Shown piece by piece: positions 24,080-35,739 of a stretch of 64,000 bases of DNA (position 1 is its first letter; each line of letters opens with the position of its first letter). The notes below the pieces were generated by a model. It saw nothing but the letters and a program-made list of their open reading frames with translations. It did not search any database and was not told the origin of the DNA. The stretch comes from Monoplex corrugatus (Eukaryota; Mollusca; Gastropoda; Littorinimorpha; Ranellidae), in contig CM060312.1 of NCBI GenBank assembly GCA_030674185.1, positions 61,337,078-61,401,077 on the forward strand, in the 5' to 3' direction. The position numbers and the translations under genes were made by a program.

Positions 24080-26010
24080 TAATGTTTCAGTTGTATATAA
24101 GCTAGTACCAGCTGTGTTTGCATTGTTGGTGTCTCAAAATATGTTTGTTTTCACAGCTTGATAAGTCATAATGAACAGTGTGAGTACCAGATAACCAGCT
24201 TTTGGTATGTTAAACAGAGTTTGGGTGAGCTTGTAGTGCAGGTAGGGTAAAAAGAGAATGAAAATAATTCTTGATGCTTGCATTTAAACAGAATCGTACT
24301 GCATGTAGAGACATGTATTTTGCTGATTTTTTCCAGTGCTGAATGACTGACAGCATGGACATTTGAACTTGAGTCAGATTAAATTGATTTTTTTTAAAGA
24401 CATTTGCGCTTGTTACAGCTGGTTTTTCATACTTCATGAAGTTGTGGAGAGTCCACTGAGCTATTATTTTTTTACTATACATGTATAATGCATTTAGTTT
24501 TTGTTGTTGTTGTTTTTTTTTTGAGTGGTAGACATTTATTCTTTGGTCCTTTTCATTCCACGCCATATGATAAGGATTGCGTGTGCTTTGTTTTTTTTGG
24601 TTTTTTTCTCTCCATGTGTATGCGCATCATCGTTGCAAGCATGTATGCTGGAATAGTTAATGCAGTCATACAAGCTGAGACATGAGCTTAACATGCTTAT
24701 TATCATTACTTGATATTATTATTGAATTTTTTTCCCATAACTTTTCCTGGTAATTTGACAATGGTGTCATCACACAGCTTTTTCTTCATACACAGAAACT
24801 TTGTTGTAATTTTGTGCTCCTGCTTCATTTACCAGAACTTGTCATTACTACTAAAATGAAAAGGAAGCCAGTTAATCTCTTGATATGTTTGGTATTAGTT
24901 TGCCCTTATCCTCTACATTCCTCGCTCACTTCACTAATAGTGTCGTGTAGTTCCTTTATCCTTTTTCTGTTTGTGTTTGATGTTATTTCTGCCATGTTCC
25001 TCACTTGGGGACACTTTAAATAGCTATGAATGAACTATGTACTGTTTGGTGCTTTCTATGTACTGGCGTGTGTTTATCGTTTTGTGATGATTGGTTTTTG
25101 ACCTTCCGATTTTTTCCTCATTCTTTTATTTCGTTGAATTAGACGTGTGTCACTTAGGGTTGACTTAGAGAATTAGCTTCGTTATATGCAACTAGCTGCA
25201 TGTGGTGTGGGATAGGATTTGAAATTGGAATTCCTTGTAAAGGATTTCTTCGCGCCTGGACATATGTTTTCAGTCCAGATCAGTCATAGTTATCAAGTGG
25301 TCCGATCCTTTAGTGCACATACATGTCAGTCACTATAAGGGTCACACCATAGTATCATACCTTTTGTACAGTAGTATCCAATCAAAAAACGTAGTAAAGA
25401 GAAAAACTTCTTTTTGTTTTGTTTTTGTTATGTTTTTAAACACATTTTTCTGATGTTTTTTTTATGTATTCATTAACAATTCAAAATCTCTCCTTTTGGA
25501 CAGAGAGAGAATTGGGCAATATTCAAATATACACTCTCTGTGAAATCACAGTGAGCTTGCATCTGCAGTGTAGAAACATTGTAAATGTATTTTGACATAA
25601 TTTTCTGTCTTTGCCTTGTGTTTAATTTGTACACCGTAATGCTTGGAATGCAATGAACGAATACAGGAATTGTTATGGGTAAACCTTACAACTTGATACC
25701 TATCAGTTCAATCCCGTCTTGCAGCATAAAAACAGGCCTGTTAACTACCCATCTCAATGCTCCAATCTTTCAGCTTGATATAGTGTTTTAGAGATCCTGC
25801 CCTTCATCCATTCCCATTCCCGGGCTTTGAGGATGTGTTCCAGATTGGGGTGAGCATGTATAAAATTACCAGAGTGTGATGAATCCCTCTTGAGTAAACT
25901 CCAAATAAACTCGGGTCAACTCTTTGAACCTGCATTAAGTCCTGTCCACCTGCAAGGTCTAGATATAAAGAGGACATGAAGCACTTTCAGTACTGAACAC
26001 GAATGTGATA
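24080..26010. other. No gene seen
   Basis: AT-rich, low in repeats. A few short T-runs. No supported exon. Confidence 0.5.
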
Positions 26011-26203
26011 TTAACCCTTTGACTCCCGCACCCTGTCCACCAGCATCCGGCTTTGTCAACTGTGCTAGCAAAGCAAAAACATAACACATTGACTCCCTCA
26101 CCCTCTCCACCAGCTTCCTGCAGGAAACTGGTGGATAGGGAGAGGGAATCAAAGGATTAATTATTTGCAATTGGTACGAAGGATGCGGGAGTCAAAGGGT
26201 TAA
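26011..26203 (+). mobile_element. Nested palindromic TTAA MITE, copy 6
   Basis: Full 193-bp form with TTAA at both ends and termini CCCTTTGACTCCCGC and its complement. The inner palindrome keeps CAGCTTCCTGCAGGAAACTG at its centre. The inner left flank has mutated from TTAACCC to TAACACA. Confidence 0.9.
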
Positions 26204-26889
26204 AGGAATGGGCATGCTAAGATGGACAGGAAACAGATCAGGTCTTATCTTTGAAAACTTGGATTCAAACAAACCAGCCTGTTTTCAGAATGTCTTCCTA
26301 GAGAGGAATCTATTTAAAAGTTATATGTTATAGTGGTTAGGTACATTGTTTCTAGCTTTCAGATTGTACCAAGCAATCTTGTTGATAATGTTATGTATGC
26401 AGCTAGTTGCTTATAACAATTGTGTGAATTTGCCCTGATCTTTCTTTGAAATGAAGAATGGCAATTTGTGCAGAACTGAATGGCTGGATGACTGTGAAAA
26501 TGGCAGTAATTTGGATGCACTTCTGTATGTTATGCGTTAGTTTATTTGCAAATGGAATGTTTAAAGTGATTGTATTCTCGTAGCCCATTGCCAGTGTATT
26601 GAAATTCATTTATGAGTGGAACATAGGAAAAAAATGTATTTTCTTATATCTGTGTCAGTATTGCAGAGATCATTAAATCAGTTTTCTTTTTTCATTGTTG
26701 TTGTTGAGTGACATACACTAACACACAAATGATTGTATTCTTATGTCTGTGCTTACTTTGCTAGCATCATTTTAAATCGCTTATTCATTTGTGATACGTT
26801 GGTGTGTTTTGCTCTGTTGAGGGGGCAACAAAGGGAGGGATGGTTCATGGTTTTTTAAACTACCAAAACATGATAGATAGTTTTTCTTG

Positions 26890-26955
26890 TTTTGTGTGTT
26901 GTATGTGTGTTGGGGTGTGTGTGTGTGTGTGTGGTGTGTGTGTGTGTGTGTGTGT

Positions 26956-26986
<31 letters not shown>

Positions 26987-26992
26987 TGTTGC
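26890..26992. repeat. (GT)n microsatellite
   Basis: GT tract with repeated GTGG and GTTG interruptions. Confidence 0.95.
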
Positions 26993-26999
26993 AATAATA

Positions 27000-29500
27000 G
27001 AAAAATTCTGTCTTGCTATATTTTGCATAAGAAATTTCAAATAACACAAGAAGAGGAATACAGACTAGGAAATATCTTTATTTTCTTCGTCCATCTTTGA
27101 TGCTTTTGGTTGACTGCTAAATTTTGTCACGAAGGAGTGTTGCTTGTTTTATGCCTTTTTGGGGGATGCTGTTGTGTTGTGATCTCTTGAAATACATTCT
27201 GCATGGTAGTTGTTTTCTGATGTATGTGTACTATCTGCACATTGTTTCAACTCCCACAGAAAGTCTGGCTATTTGCTTACAGCAGTTCGTGTGATTGAGC
27301 AAGCTTTGTTTATGAGATGGCTTTTGCCAGTAATTTTTTTCTAAATGACATTTTCAGATGAAGGAAAATGGTTTGTTCACTTGTTTACATGATCTGTACA
27401 TGTTTGTTTTTGACAAGCTTTCAGTTGTATCACAGAGCTTTTCTTCACATGCTGTACAAGTGAGCAGCCATGACTGTGTTAAAGGACACTACACAAGCTT
27501 TATATGGTTATTCACACATTAAAAGATCAGCACGACAACCAAGGCCTTTAAAGGAAAGCTCTGTAAAAGGGCAAAAATCTTATCAAGAAAGAAATATATG
27601 GGTCTGTTTGAAGATCATGGCTCATACATACTTTATTGTAACCTTATGAAACTTAGTTGTAGGTAGAGCTGTCTACATCTTGATCTCTCCTGAGGCTTCT
27701 TGAGGAAGAGTGTTGGCTTGTGTTTTGGCTGGTCTTTGTTGGGCGGGTTTCAGTGACATGATGTGAGAACTTGTCTTTAGATTGCAGGAAGCTTAAATCC
27801 TGCTGCATGCTCCCTTTACCTTTTGTGCGGACAGAAAGCAAACTGAGGTTGCAGCAGGATTTGTTTTCCTCTCTTTCTGTTTGTATCCATTTGTGAGAGG
27901 TGTCCGTCTTCAAAGAATTGAATCCTTTTTGTTATGGATTGTCTCCATGTATTGTAGTTTGCCACAAGATTTTTTGCAGCCATTGAATGTTAAGAATGTT
28001 GCATTCAGGGAATTCTTGAGAAAATTCTTGAATCACTTGGTATTTTTTCTAAGGATTGATGTTTTCCAAGTTCAGAGCAAAACAGGTGATGTGGAATACA
28101 GTTGACATTCTACATGTGTATTGTTATGTTGACATTCATCCTGACCATCTCAATTGGGGGCACATTCATTGGGTTTCAGTCATATGCACATCTAAAAAGT
28201 CTAGTTGACGAATCGCATTTCAGGAGATACTGCTAATTTTGCATTGTGAGTGAGATAGAACTTGTCCAGTTTTTTTTCCTACCACAAATGGCAAAATGCT
28301 CAAGAGTAAGACTAACAAACATACAGCAGTATTGGGAAGCCAACAGGGTAGATTAATTTTTGTGGCCTGCAAGATCACCATACTGTTTTCAGACTGTTGC
28401 CCACAGACACTCAGAAAGAATGTTTGCTTTCGGTAGTCTGCATTTCATTTCTTTGACACAAACACCCATCTGAAGATGAGTATCAGTCAAAATATGTAAA
28501 GTCATTCACATGTGTTACTTTCGTACTTTCAGTTAAATGATGGCTCAGGCTTGGGTATCCTTGGGTCACTTGATAACGATGCTGTAGAACTTTGGTAGGA
28601 TCAAAGGTTGACAGAATAGGCTATAGATTAGGCTGGTTCATTGAAATGTTCTGCGAGGCTGATGAACAGTGCAGATCTTGATGTTCTTCGAATAATTTCC
28701 AGTCACACAAGTGACTTGGTGAAGATGATAACCACAAACGCTGTATTTTGCCTTTATTCCCCTACGACTTTCAGAGAGGACATTGTCAAGATACTCTTTT
28801 GTTGTTCAGGAAAATTTGGACCAAGATATTAGGATTGAAATTCCCCTATGGTTGTCGCAGACTGCATTCTCATCTTTGTTCTTTAATGGTGGATAATATT
28901 GACATCATTTAGATTTTGTGGCAGCTTTCTCTTTTCTCTCTAGAAAGATTGATAGGCCTTGGCATTTTGATCAGATAATGTGATAGAGCTTGGTCAGAAG
29001 GTTAACAGGTCTCTGTAAGTCTGGATTTCTAATGGAGTTCCGTTAGGACTAGTACAGTGTGTGCTTGGTGCTCATCAACTGCTTTTGCTGTTTCTGTTCT
29101 GTGTTGTGCTTTTATGGAGGTCGCTGGTGTATATTTTTTATGACGTTTTTGTCACTTGAAGCTCTGCTTAATTGATGGTTGAAGTGTGTGATGGAGTTGT
29201 TCATTGATCGAGGATCATTTGCACCTTTCCTGTCATAAGTGTGTTGTTGAATCCTTTTGAAATAGTGGAATGTTTGGGGTAAGAAGCACAGTATGAATGG
29301 CAAAACCAACAACTACTCTCGGTTCATGCTTTGTTTTGCTGTTTGACTATGAAGTGTAACTACTCCCTGTTTCTGTTAGATCTTCTGTTTCTGATGAACA
29401 AATTTTACTGAGGGCAGCTATGTTGATGTTGTAACATGACTCTTGTTTATTGATAACCGCTGACATGGGTTTTGATCTTCCATTGTTTAGAATGGCCACT
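27000..29500. other. No gene supported
   Basis: Mixed AT-rich sequence. A 28-codon open frame after CTCCCACAG near 27257 ending before GTAATT was considered and not accepted. No repeat family recognised. Confidence 0.45.
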
Positions 29501-29529
29501 GAGTGTTCCTCTGCCATGCCAACTGGAAT

Positions 29530-29590
29530 AGCCCTGATATGGCTGTACGCAGTTGGCTGGACTTTAAACAACAATAACAATAACAATGCT
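29530..29590 (+). mobile_element. Retroelement 3' tail, third copy of the terminal block
   Basis: Contains CCTGATATGGCTGTACGCAG, TTGGCTGGACTTTAAACAAC and an (AATAAC)n tail, matching the last block of the fragments at 340-400 and 3210-3275. The 5' extent of this copy is not clear. Confidence 0.55.
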
Positions 29591-30029
29591 CCACTGGAAG
29601 TTTCCATGCTTCCTCGTCCAGTGATCTCCCCACCGCCCAGTTGGACCCAATGGTCGGATGCCCATTCACCTGTGCTATGCTGACAGGGAGTTTAGAAGCA
29701 AGCTTGCCTTGGGTCATTTTTCTCTGAACACTTCCCCCTGTGGGGCAAGCAGTGCTGTCCCAGCAGAGGGCTATTTCATCGTAAAGTTGCCATGTTTAAC
29801 CATGATTTCAATAACAGAGAGCAGTCCGTTCTGCTGTGGCAGCCTGATAGCAGGTCTGTGATTATCAGCTCGCAGCACTGTCTTATACCTTCCATCATCA
29901 ACACTTATTCAGCGCACAAGGGCATAGATGTGCGGAAGTTAGGACACACAGGGCCAGTGTTTTGCCCACAGAACAACCTTTCTTGATGTTGAACAAAGGA
30001 ATCCAAAGAAAATGCCACGGTTAGTACTG

Positions 30030-30215
30030 TTTTGACTGCAGAGTATCAAACATGCAAAGTACGTTTTGACTGCAAGAGCTATCAAACAGTGCAAGAGTAC
30101 TGTTTTGACTGCAAGAGCTATCAAACAGTGCAAGAGTACTGTTTTGGCTGCAAAGATATCAAACAGTGCAAGAGTACTGTTTTGGCTGCAAAGCTATCAA
30201 ACAGTGCAAGAGTTA
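30030..30215. repeat. 39-bp tandem repeat
   Basis: Four to five units with GACTGCAAGAGCTATCAAAC and AGTGCAAGAGTACTGTTTT, slightly shorter toward the right. Located about 160 bp left of the Penelope-like element. Whether it belongs to an upstream part of that element is unknown. Confidence 0.85.
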
Positions 30216-30487
30216 TCAGAGGAAACAGGCTGCCTTAGTGAACCATTCTGGACGTGGTTTACTTCTTACTTTTTTTTCTTTCCTAAGAGAGAAATCAGAA
30301 GTCAGTATGACTGTTTACCCAAATTCAAAACAAGTGCGACTGCCCGCGCCCAAGCAAACAGGAACCAGAAGAACAAGAAAACCAATGTAAGCGCGTATTT
30401 GACAAAACAAGACAAAACAAGCGCAAATTTTCAGCCAATCTCTACGTTGGATGGCAAGTACTGGGACATTCTCCCAAACAAAAATTA

Positions 30488-30856
30488 AATCCAGATGCTG
30501 ACTTACTTACAAAACTTTTCCATAAGCCTGCTCATTGGGAACCTCCTCGCAACACCTTTCCCGAAGTTGAACATTATATCAACAAATGCCACCAAGAAAT
30601 AGGCTGTCTCAACATGCGACCCAGGAAATATTCCAACATCACCAAAGAAGAAAGTGACGCACTACACTCCCTCAAAAACAGAGACGACATTGTCATCAAA
30701 CCAGCAGACAAGGGTGGTGCGATTGTTGTCTGGGACGGACATCTGTATATAAAGGAAGCCCAGAAACAACTCCATCATCACGCTTTCTACAAAAAGTTGG
30801 ACAAACCTGCACACATGACCAATCATGCAGATATCCAAATTATCAACATCTCATAA
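30488..30856 (+). pseudogene. Penelope-like ORF, N-terminal part
   Basis: The frame contains HWEPPRNTFPEVEHYINK and then IVIKPADKGGAIVVWDGHLY, the latter a hallmark block at the start of the Penelope-type reverse transcriptase, and FYKKLDKP. It ends at a TAA (30854-30856). The homologous reading continues in the next frame, so a frame change occurs at about 30830-30850. The true start is not determined and may lie in the left inverted end. Confidence 0.8.
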
Positions 30857-31640
30857 CCTCTAAGCAGCTGCCCCCCACTGCCAGACTACTCATCAAACAA
30901 CTTCCAGTCCAATCACTTTTTTATTTACTTCCCAAAATACATAAAGCCAACAATCCTGGCCGTCCTATCGTGTCAGCTTGCAACTGCCCAACTGAAAATA
31001 TTTCTCAGTTTCTTGACCACATTTTGCAACCTATAGTCCAGTCTTTGCCTACCTTCATCACAGACACTAACCACATGCTGAATCTGATTCAATTGATAAA
31101 TGAAGACCACACCTTCAAACCCCAATACTTGTTCACTTTGGATGTGACCTCTTTGTATACCAGCATACCCCACTCTGATGGGTTAAAAGCTCTCCGGCAT
31201 TTTCTAGACAAACGACCTGATCAAACATTGTCTACTTCAACCCTCGTCCGACTTGCGGAGCTGGTCCTGACAATGAATACATTTTCGTTTGGTGATGAGA
31301 CGTTCTCGCAAGTTAGCGGAGTCGCAGTGGGTACAAAGATGGGCCCCAGCTATGCCTGCCTGTTCATGGGATATTTGGAGGAACAAATCCTACAACAATA
31401 CAAGAAACCCAAACCTGAAGTTTACAAAAGATACATTGATGACTGCATTGGCATGACATCCCTCGATCATGACCAACTCTTGCAATTCATCCATTATGTC
31501 CAAACGTTTCACCCATCCATCAAGTTCACATATGAAATTTCAAACACATCCATATGCTTTCTCGACATCGAAGTTTCTCTTCAATCTGAACAACTAGTCA
31601 CTACAGTCCACTACAAACCTATCGATCATCTCACACTTCC
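30841..31640 (+). pseudogene. Penelope-like reverse transcriptase core
   Basis: Open reading covers FYLLPKIHK, GRPIVSACNC, motif A with LDVTSLYTSIP (about 31138-31170), GTKMGPSYACLFMGYLEE (motif B region), YIDD at 31432-31443 (motif C, catalytic Asp pair intact) and FLDIEVSL. The frame is lost at about 31620-31650, where the homologous reading passes into another frame before NSIPYSQFLRLRRLCS. Catalytic residues are all visible, so the damage is limited to frame breaks. Confidence 0.85.
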
Positions 31641-31649
31641 AACACCAGA

Positions 31650-32537
31650 AACAGCATTCCCTACTCGCAATTCTTGAGACTACGACGCCTCTGCTCAGAT
31701 GAAGACGATTTCCAGGACAAAGCAGATGAAATGACTAGATTTTTCTTGCGCAGACATTACCCACTTGGGGTCATCAATGAAGCCCGGAAAAAAGTCAACT
31801 CTGTCTCTCGGCTAAAGGCCCTCCATTCTAAGCCCAAAGCTGCCACAGAGGATCGGCCAGTCCTCAGTCTAGTTTACCACCCATCTATGCACCTCGTGAA
31901 AAGGATCATCTTGTCCAACTGGGACATTCTGCAATCCAGTCCCACTACAGGTGAAACCTTTGACCAGCGCCCTTTGATCGTCTACAAGAGAGACACAAAT
32001 CTCCGTGACTTGCTGGTGCGTTCAAATCTCAGCAAACCAGTCAGCCAACCTCCAGGAACCTCTCCATGTAACAAACCTAAATGCAGGACATGTCCTTTCT
32101 TGTGCACAGCCACCACAGTCAAAGGCCCCAAATCTCATATGAGAATTACAAAACATTTCAACTGTCAATTTTATAACATTGTCTACTTGATCAGCTGCTC
32201 TAAATGTTCCCAACTGTATATTGGTGAAACTGGACGCACCTTTGATACATGTTTCAAAGAACACTTGGCTGATATCCGTCATCAAAGGGATAAAACTGTC
32301 CTCAATCACTTCAACCAATCGGACCACTCAATCAATGACATCCGGGTGAAAGGTCTGTGGCTTCTTTACAATGGCAGCACCATGGACAGGAAAGACAGAG
32401 AATCCCATCTCATAAATAAACTTGAAACACGCAAATCATATGGTCTTAATATGGTCTTAATTACCATAAGTAATCCATTGCGCAACAGAATTCAGAAATG
32501 CCATTTCATGTTTCTTCCTGTTCCCAGGTCTACCTGA
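31650..32537 (+). pseudogene. Penelope-like linker and GIY-YIG endonuclease
   Basis: The frame starts with the conserved SIPYSQFLRLRR block, then a linker with CNKPKCRTCPFL (a Cys cluster typical of these elements) and a GIY-YIG domain with NIVYLISCSKCSQLYIGETG (about 32176-32235), Arg after GETG, and a downstream RESHLINKLET block that supplies the conserved Glu. The domain nicks target DNA to prime reverse transcription in this class. This part is uninterrupted to a stop at 32535-32537. The usual upstream join to the reverse transcriptase is broken by the frame change. Confidence 0.85.
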
Positions 32538-32929
32538 TTCGTTGCACTGGGCACAATCCACTCCCTTACCTCTTGGCTCTTGCCCTGTGCCTTCTTCAGA
32601 ACAGGGCGATACTGATATGGCATGTCCACTTCTCAAAATTGCAGAACTCATCTCATTTCCCCTTTGACATCATAGTTGCCTCCCCTCTCCCCACTTCTTA
32701 CTACTGCTCATGAAGACATGGGCATTCCATTTGGTCCCTTTTTATCCACTGGACGAGGCAGCAGGGAAGTTTTTACTCCTGTTTTTATTATCCATTGTTT
32801 GGTGTTTGTGGTCTGTTTGTGACCGTGCATTCGCGCTTGACAAAGGCCGGTTGGCTGAAAATTTGCGCTTGTTTTGTCTTGTTTTGTCAAATACGCGCTT
32901 ACATTGGTTTTCTTGTTTACCCAAAGCTC

Positions 32930-33920
32930 GGAATTTGGTTCATCAGTGCCAGGGAGCTTGTCAGTAGGCTTGTATGCCACATATCTGGGGGCCAAACCAT
33001 CATCAGTTCTTACAGTTCAGCCTGGGGCTGGGCTTGCAGTGCCCAGTTTGTGCGTGGTACCACGAGAGAGAGAGAGTGTGTGTGTGTGCGTGTGTGCACT
33101 AGATTTCTTTCAAGGTTTCTTTGCTGTTTGTATGAGTGGATTTTTTTAAAATTTGGATTTACTGTTTGTTTGCATTACATGGCTTAATGTTTATGTGATT
33201 AAACTGACATGTTTTACTTGTGGTTTTGGGGTGTGGTGTAAGAGACATTTTACTTAATTCATGTTACTGTGGTCACGGCTGTGCTCCAAACACTTTCAAA
33301 AAGCTTTTTTTTTTTCAGTGTCAGTAGGTCACAGAAATTCAGAATCTGTCTTAAGCCAACTGAAATACATGGGGAAACTGTGTGGAGATATTTTGCTGGG
33401 GGTGGGGAGAGTTATTTTCATATTGCTTTCACATTATTACAGTTGTACAAGAAGGCCAGTCGGTGTTTATATAGGAAATCTGTTGTGACAAGAAAAAAAT
33501 AGGCCTACCTTTGCTTACGATGTTGGTTGTTGCTGCCATTAGTGCCAGTCATAGTATTGGGCAAAAGGAGATTATTAGCATTGTTCAACCAGATTATTTA
33601 CCCCTTAACTTTCCGATCTGTCTTGATGCTTTTTGGATGATGGAGGAACTTGGCACCTTCGTTGGAAGTTCAATAGTTCAGATGAATGACTACATGCATT
33701 GTTGTATATGTGGCACTTGTTTTCATCTGGTGCACAAATCAAATTCTTGTTTGCTGTTTTCTGTAAAAAGAAGGGGAAAAAAAAGCATTTTTTAAACTCT
33801 GAATTTCATTGACTGTATTTTTAATGATATTATGTTTGTGAGAATTAATCGTTTTCTTGTTATCTATGGTCTGCTGCCCATAGCTATATTATAACTCACA
33901 GTGTGTTACTCTGGGTGTAT
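32930..33920. other. No gene seen
   Basis: Right flank of the Penelope-like element, with a short GA/GT run at 33063-33090 and a T run at 33306. An open frame at 33511-33795 shows no coding features. Confidence 0.5.
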
Positions 33921-33921
33921 T

Positions 33922-34001
33922 TTATCCCTTTGACTTGCTCATCGTATCCACCGGCTTTCTGTAGGAAGCTGGTGGATAGGGTGAGGGAGTCAAAGGGTTA
34001 A
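33922..34001 (+). mobile_element. Inner palindrome of the TTAA MITE, solo copy 7
   Basis: An 80-bp element on its own, from TTATCCCTTTGACTTGC to GGGAGTCAAAGGGTTAA with CTTTCTGTAGGAAGC at the centre. There are no outer arms, which supports the inner palindrome being an independent mobile unit. Confidence 0.85.
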
Positions 34002-34009
34002 CTAATTAG

Positions 34010-35735
34010 CTTTATATTTAGATGATCTCCAAATGAAAACTTGCGTCAAGTGTTGTAGCAGGGGTGCCCATTTGGGTTCATATTGAGCCTTGTTGCCTTG
34101 TGTCTGGAAATTCATAAAAACAATTGAGTAAATAGATAAATGTGCTAATAGAAATTATATCAAAGTTTCAGATGATAAAGGGTTTCATTAATATGGACAT
34201 GAATATGTAAACAGTATATGTTTACATATAAAAAGAATTTTTGGAGGGTGTCGTAGTTCTGTGTGGGGGTGGGGTTGGGGTATATGCATGAGTGAGACAT
34301 TGCAAATGCACATGCATAATAAAGATTGGATTTTTATCTTTATTTCTCTCCTTTTATGTTTTGAAGTGGAATATTATTAATTCATTTATTGTTTTGCAAT
34401 TGGACAGTTCATGCATAGTTCGTATGTATTCATTTCACACAAATGTGCTAGCATTGATCTTTTTGCCTGTGATGGTCACCAAGTTGATAGACAAGAATGG
34501 CTGACACATTATCAGGGACAGTAAACAGGCAGGTGGTACTACTTTGTTCTCTTTGTGCCATTAAGGAGAGCTTTTGTTGCATGCATGGCTGACATTGATC
34601 TCAACCTGCCCAGTGCTGAAGCATCATGTTTTTGTTCTACTTTACTTTTGTATGGTGTTTGTGAGCCAGTTACCACCAGTCACTGCTGAATGCATCTGGT
34701 CCATTGTGATGATCATCCCACACCAAACTGTATCTTATAATGGAGGGGGGAGGGACTACAAATAGCAAAGAAACAAAAAACATTTTGCAGTTTACACAGT
34801 TCTGTTTCGGTGTTTATATGTAAGGTTTGTTTATTGCATTTCTGTTTAAATTTTTGTGTATAAGGAAACAACAAGGTGTTTGTTGTCAACCAGTAGACAA
34901 AAAATGATTACCCGTTTACTCACTGCATTTCCATTTCAGTTTTAATACATAAAGAAATGAGGCTTTAGCAGTCAGTCCATAGACTAAACAAACAAACACT
35001 TTAAAACACTTTGCCATTTACTCATTCCACTTTGCCATTTACTCATTTCATTTGTGTTTCTATTTTAATACATAAGGAATCAAAGGAATTAGTTCTCAGT
35101 CAGTAGATTTATATACTTCCTTCATCTTCATTGGTAGCTTTAAATGAAATTAAATGACTGTTCCTGTATCTGCACACGCCTTGTTGGAATGTTTTTATAC
35201 TTTATTGTCAAGCCTTAGCTTTTTAATCTCTTGTTATGTGCCATGCTGTCACTTGGACTTTGGGTTTTGTGATTGTGAAGTGAGGCACACTATTTATATG
35301 GACTGTCGTGACCATCTCCGTAATTCTACTTGTGTCTGGTTTACTGTTTGCGTAATCAGATTAACTGCTGAAACATTGTGCAGCCTTACTGCAGGGGGAA
35401 ATCAGAGTGGACGTGCTAGTTCTTTTGAATTAGTAATTTCTTTGCTTTTGATTTAAAGAAAAGAAGGAGAGAAACATACAATCAACTGATTAGCCACCTG
35501 CTGAACAATCAAAACCTCAGCTTAAATGTTTCCCACCAAAACTAACTTTTAAAAATTTTTTGTTTAACTGAATAATTCTACAACTGTCATACACACTAAT
35601 TTCAAGCATACAGACATGTATGCAATTCATGCACATACTTCTTTTCTGCCATCATTGTTATTGTTTCTGAAACTTTAATTGCCAGCATCCTGAAAGAAAT
35701 GTCATTCTAGTCTTTTGTGAGCTCTAGCATGTACC
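34010..35735. other. No gene; degenerate ~110-bp repeat at 34790-35115
   Basis: Three or more very diverged units share TTACTCAYT, TTTTAATACATAARGAA and CAGTCAGTAGA-like blocks between about 34790 and 35115. The rest is unremarkable AT-rich sequence. Confidence 0.5.
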
Positions 35736-35739
35736 TGCC

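Larger units (their letters stand above)
30372..32917 (+). mobile_element. Penelope-like retroelement with GIY-YIG endonuclease
   Basis: The element carries, in order, an N-terminal region, a Penelope-type reverse transcriptase, a Cys-rich linker and a GIY-YIG endonuclease. This is the architecture of endonuclease-bearing Penelope-like elements. Its ends are a 67-bp inverted repeat (30372-30438 and 32851-32917), identical by hand comparison, that includes GTAAGCGCGTATTTGAC. Terminal repeats, direct or inverted, from partial extra copies are known for this class. The coding region is interrupted by two frame changes, so this copy is unlikely to make a full protein unless they are assembly indels. 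Older tails lie at 7.9, 9.0 and 50.3-50.6 kb. Confidence 0.9.

Noticed and set aside
27257..27335. Open frame after CTCCCACAG up to a GTAATT donor
   Set aside because: The donor is weak and nothing around it supports coding.
32900..32960. Hammerhead ribozyme at the Penelope-like right end (minus strand CACTGATGAACCAAATTCC)
   Set aside because: A CTGATGA word and a possible stem are present, but GAAA does not follow the stem directly and the cleavage-side pairing is not seen. A covariance-model scan is needed before any claim.
33511..33795. 94-codon plus-strand open frame
   Set aside because: No splice sites, no family resemblance, no codon bias visible. The start is arbitrary.
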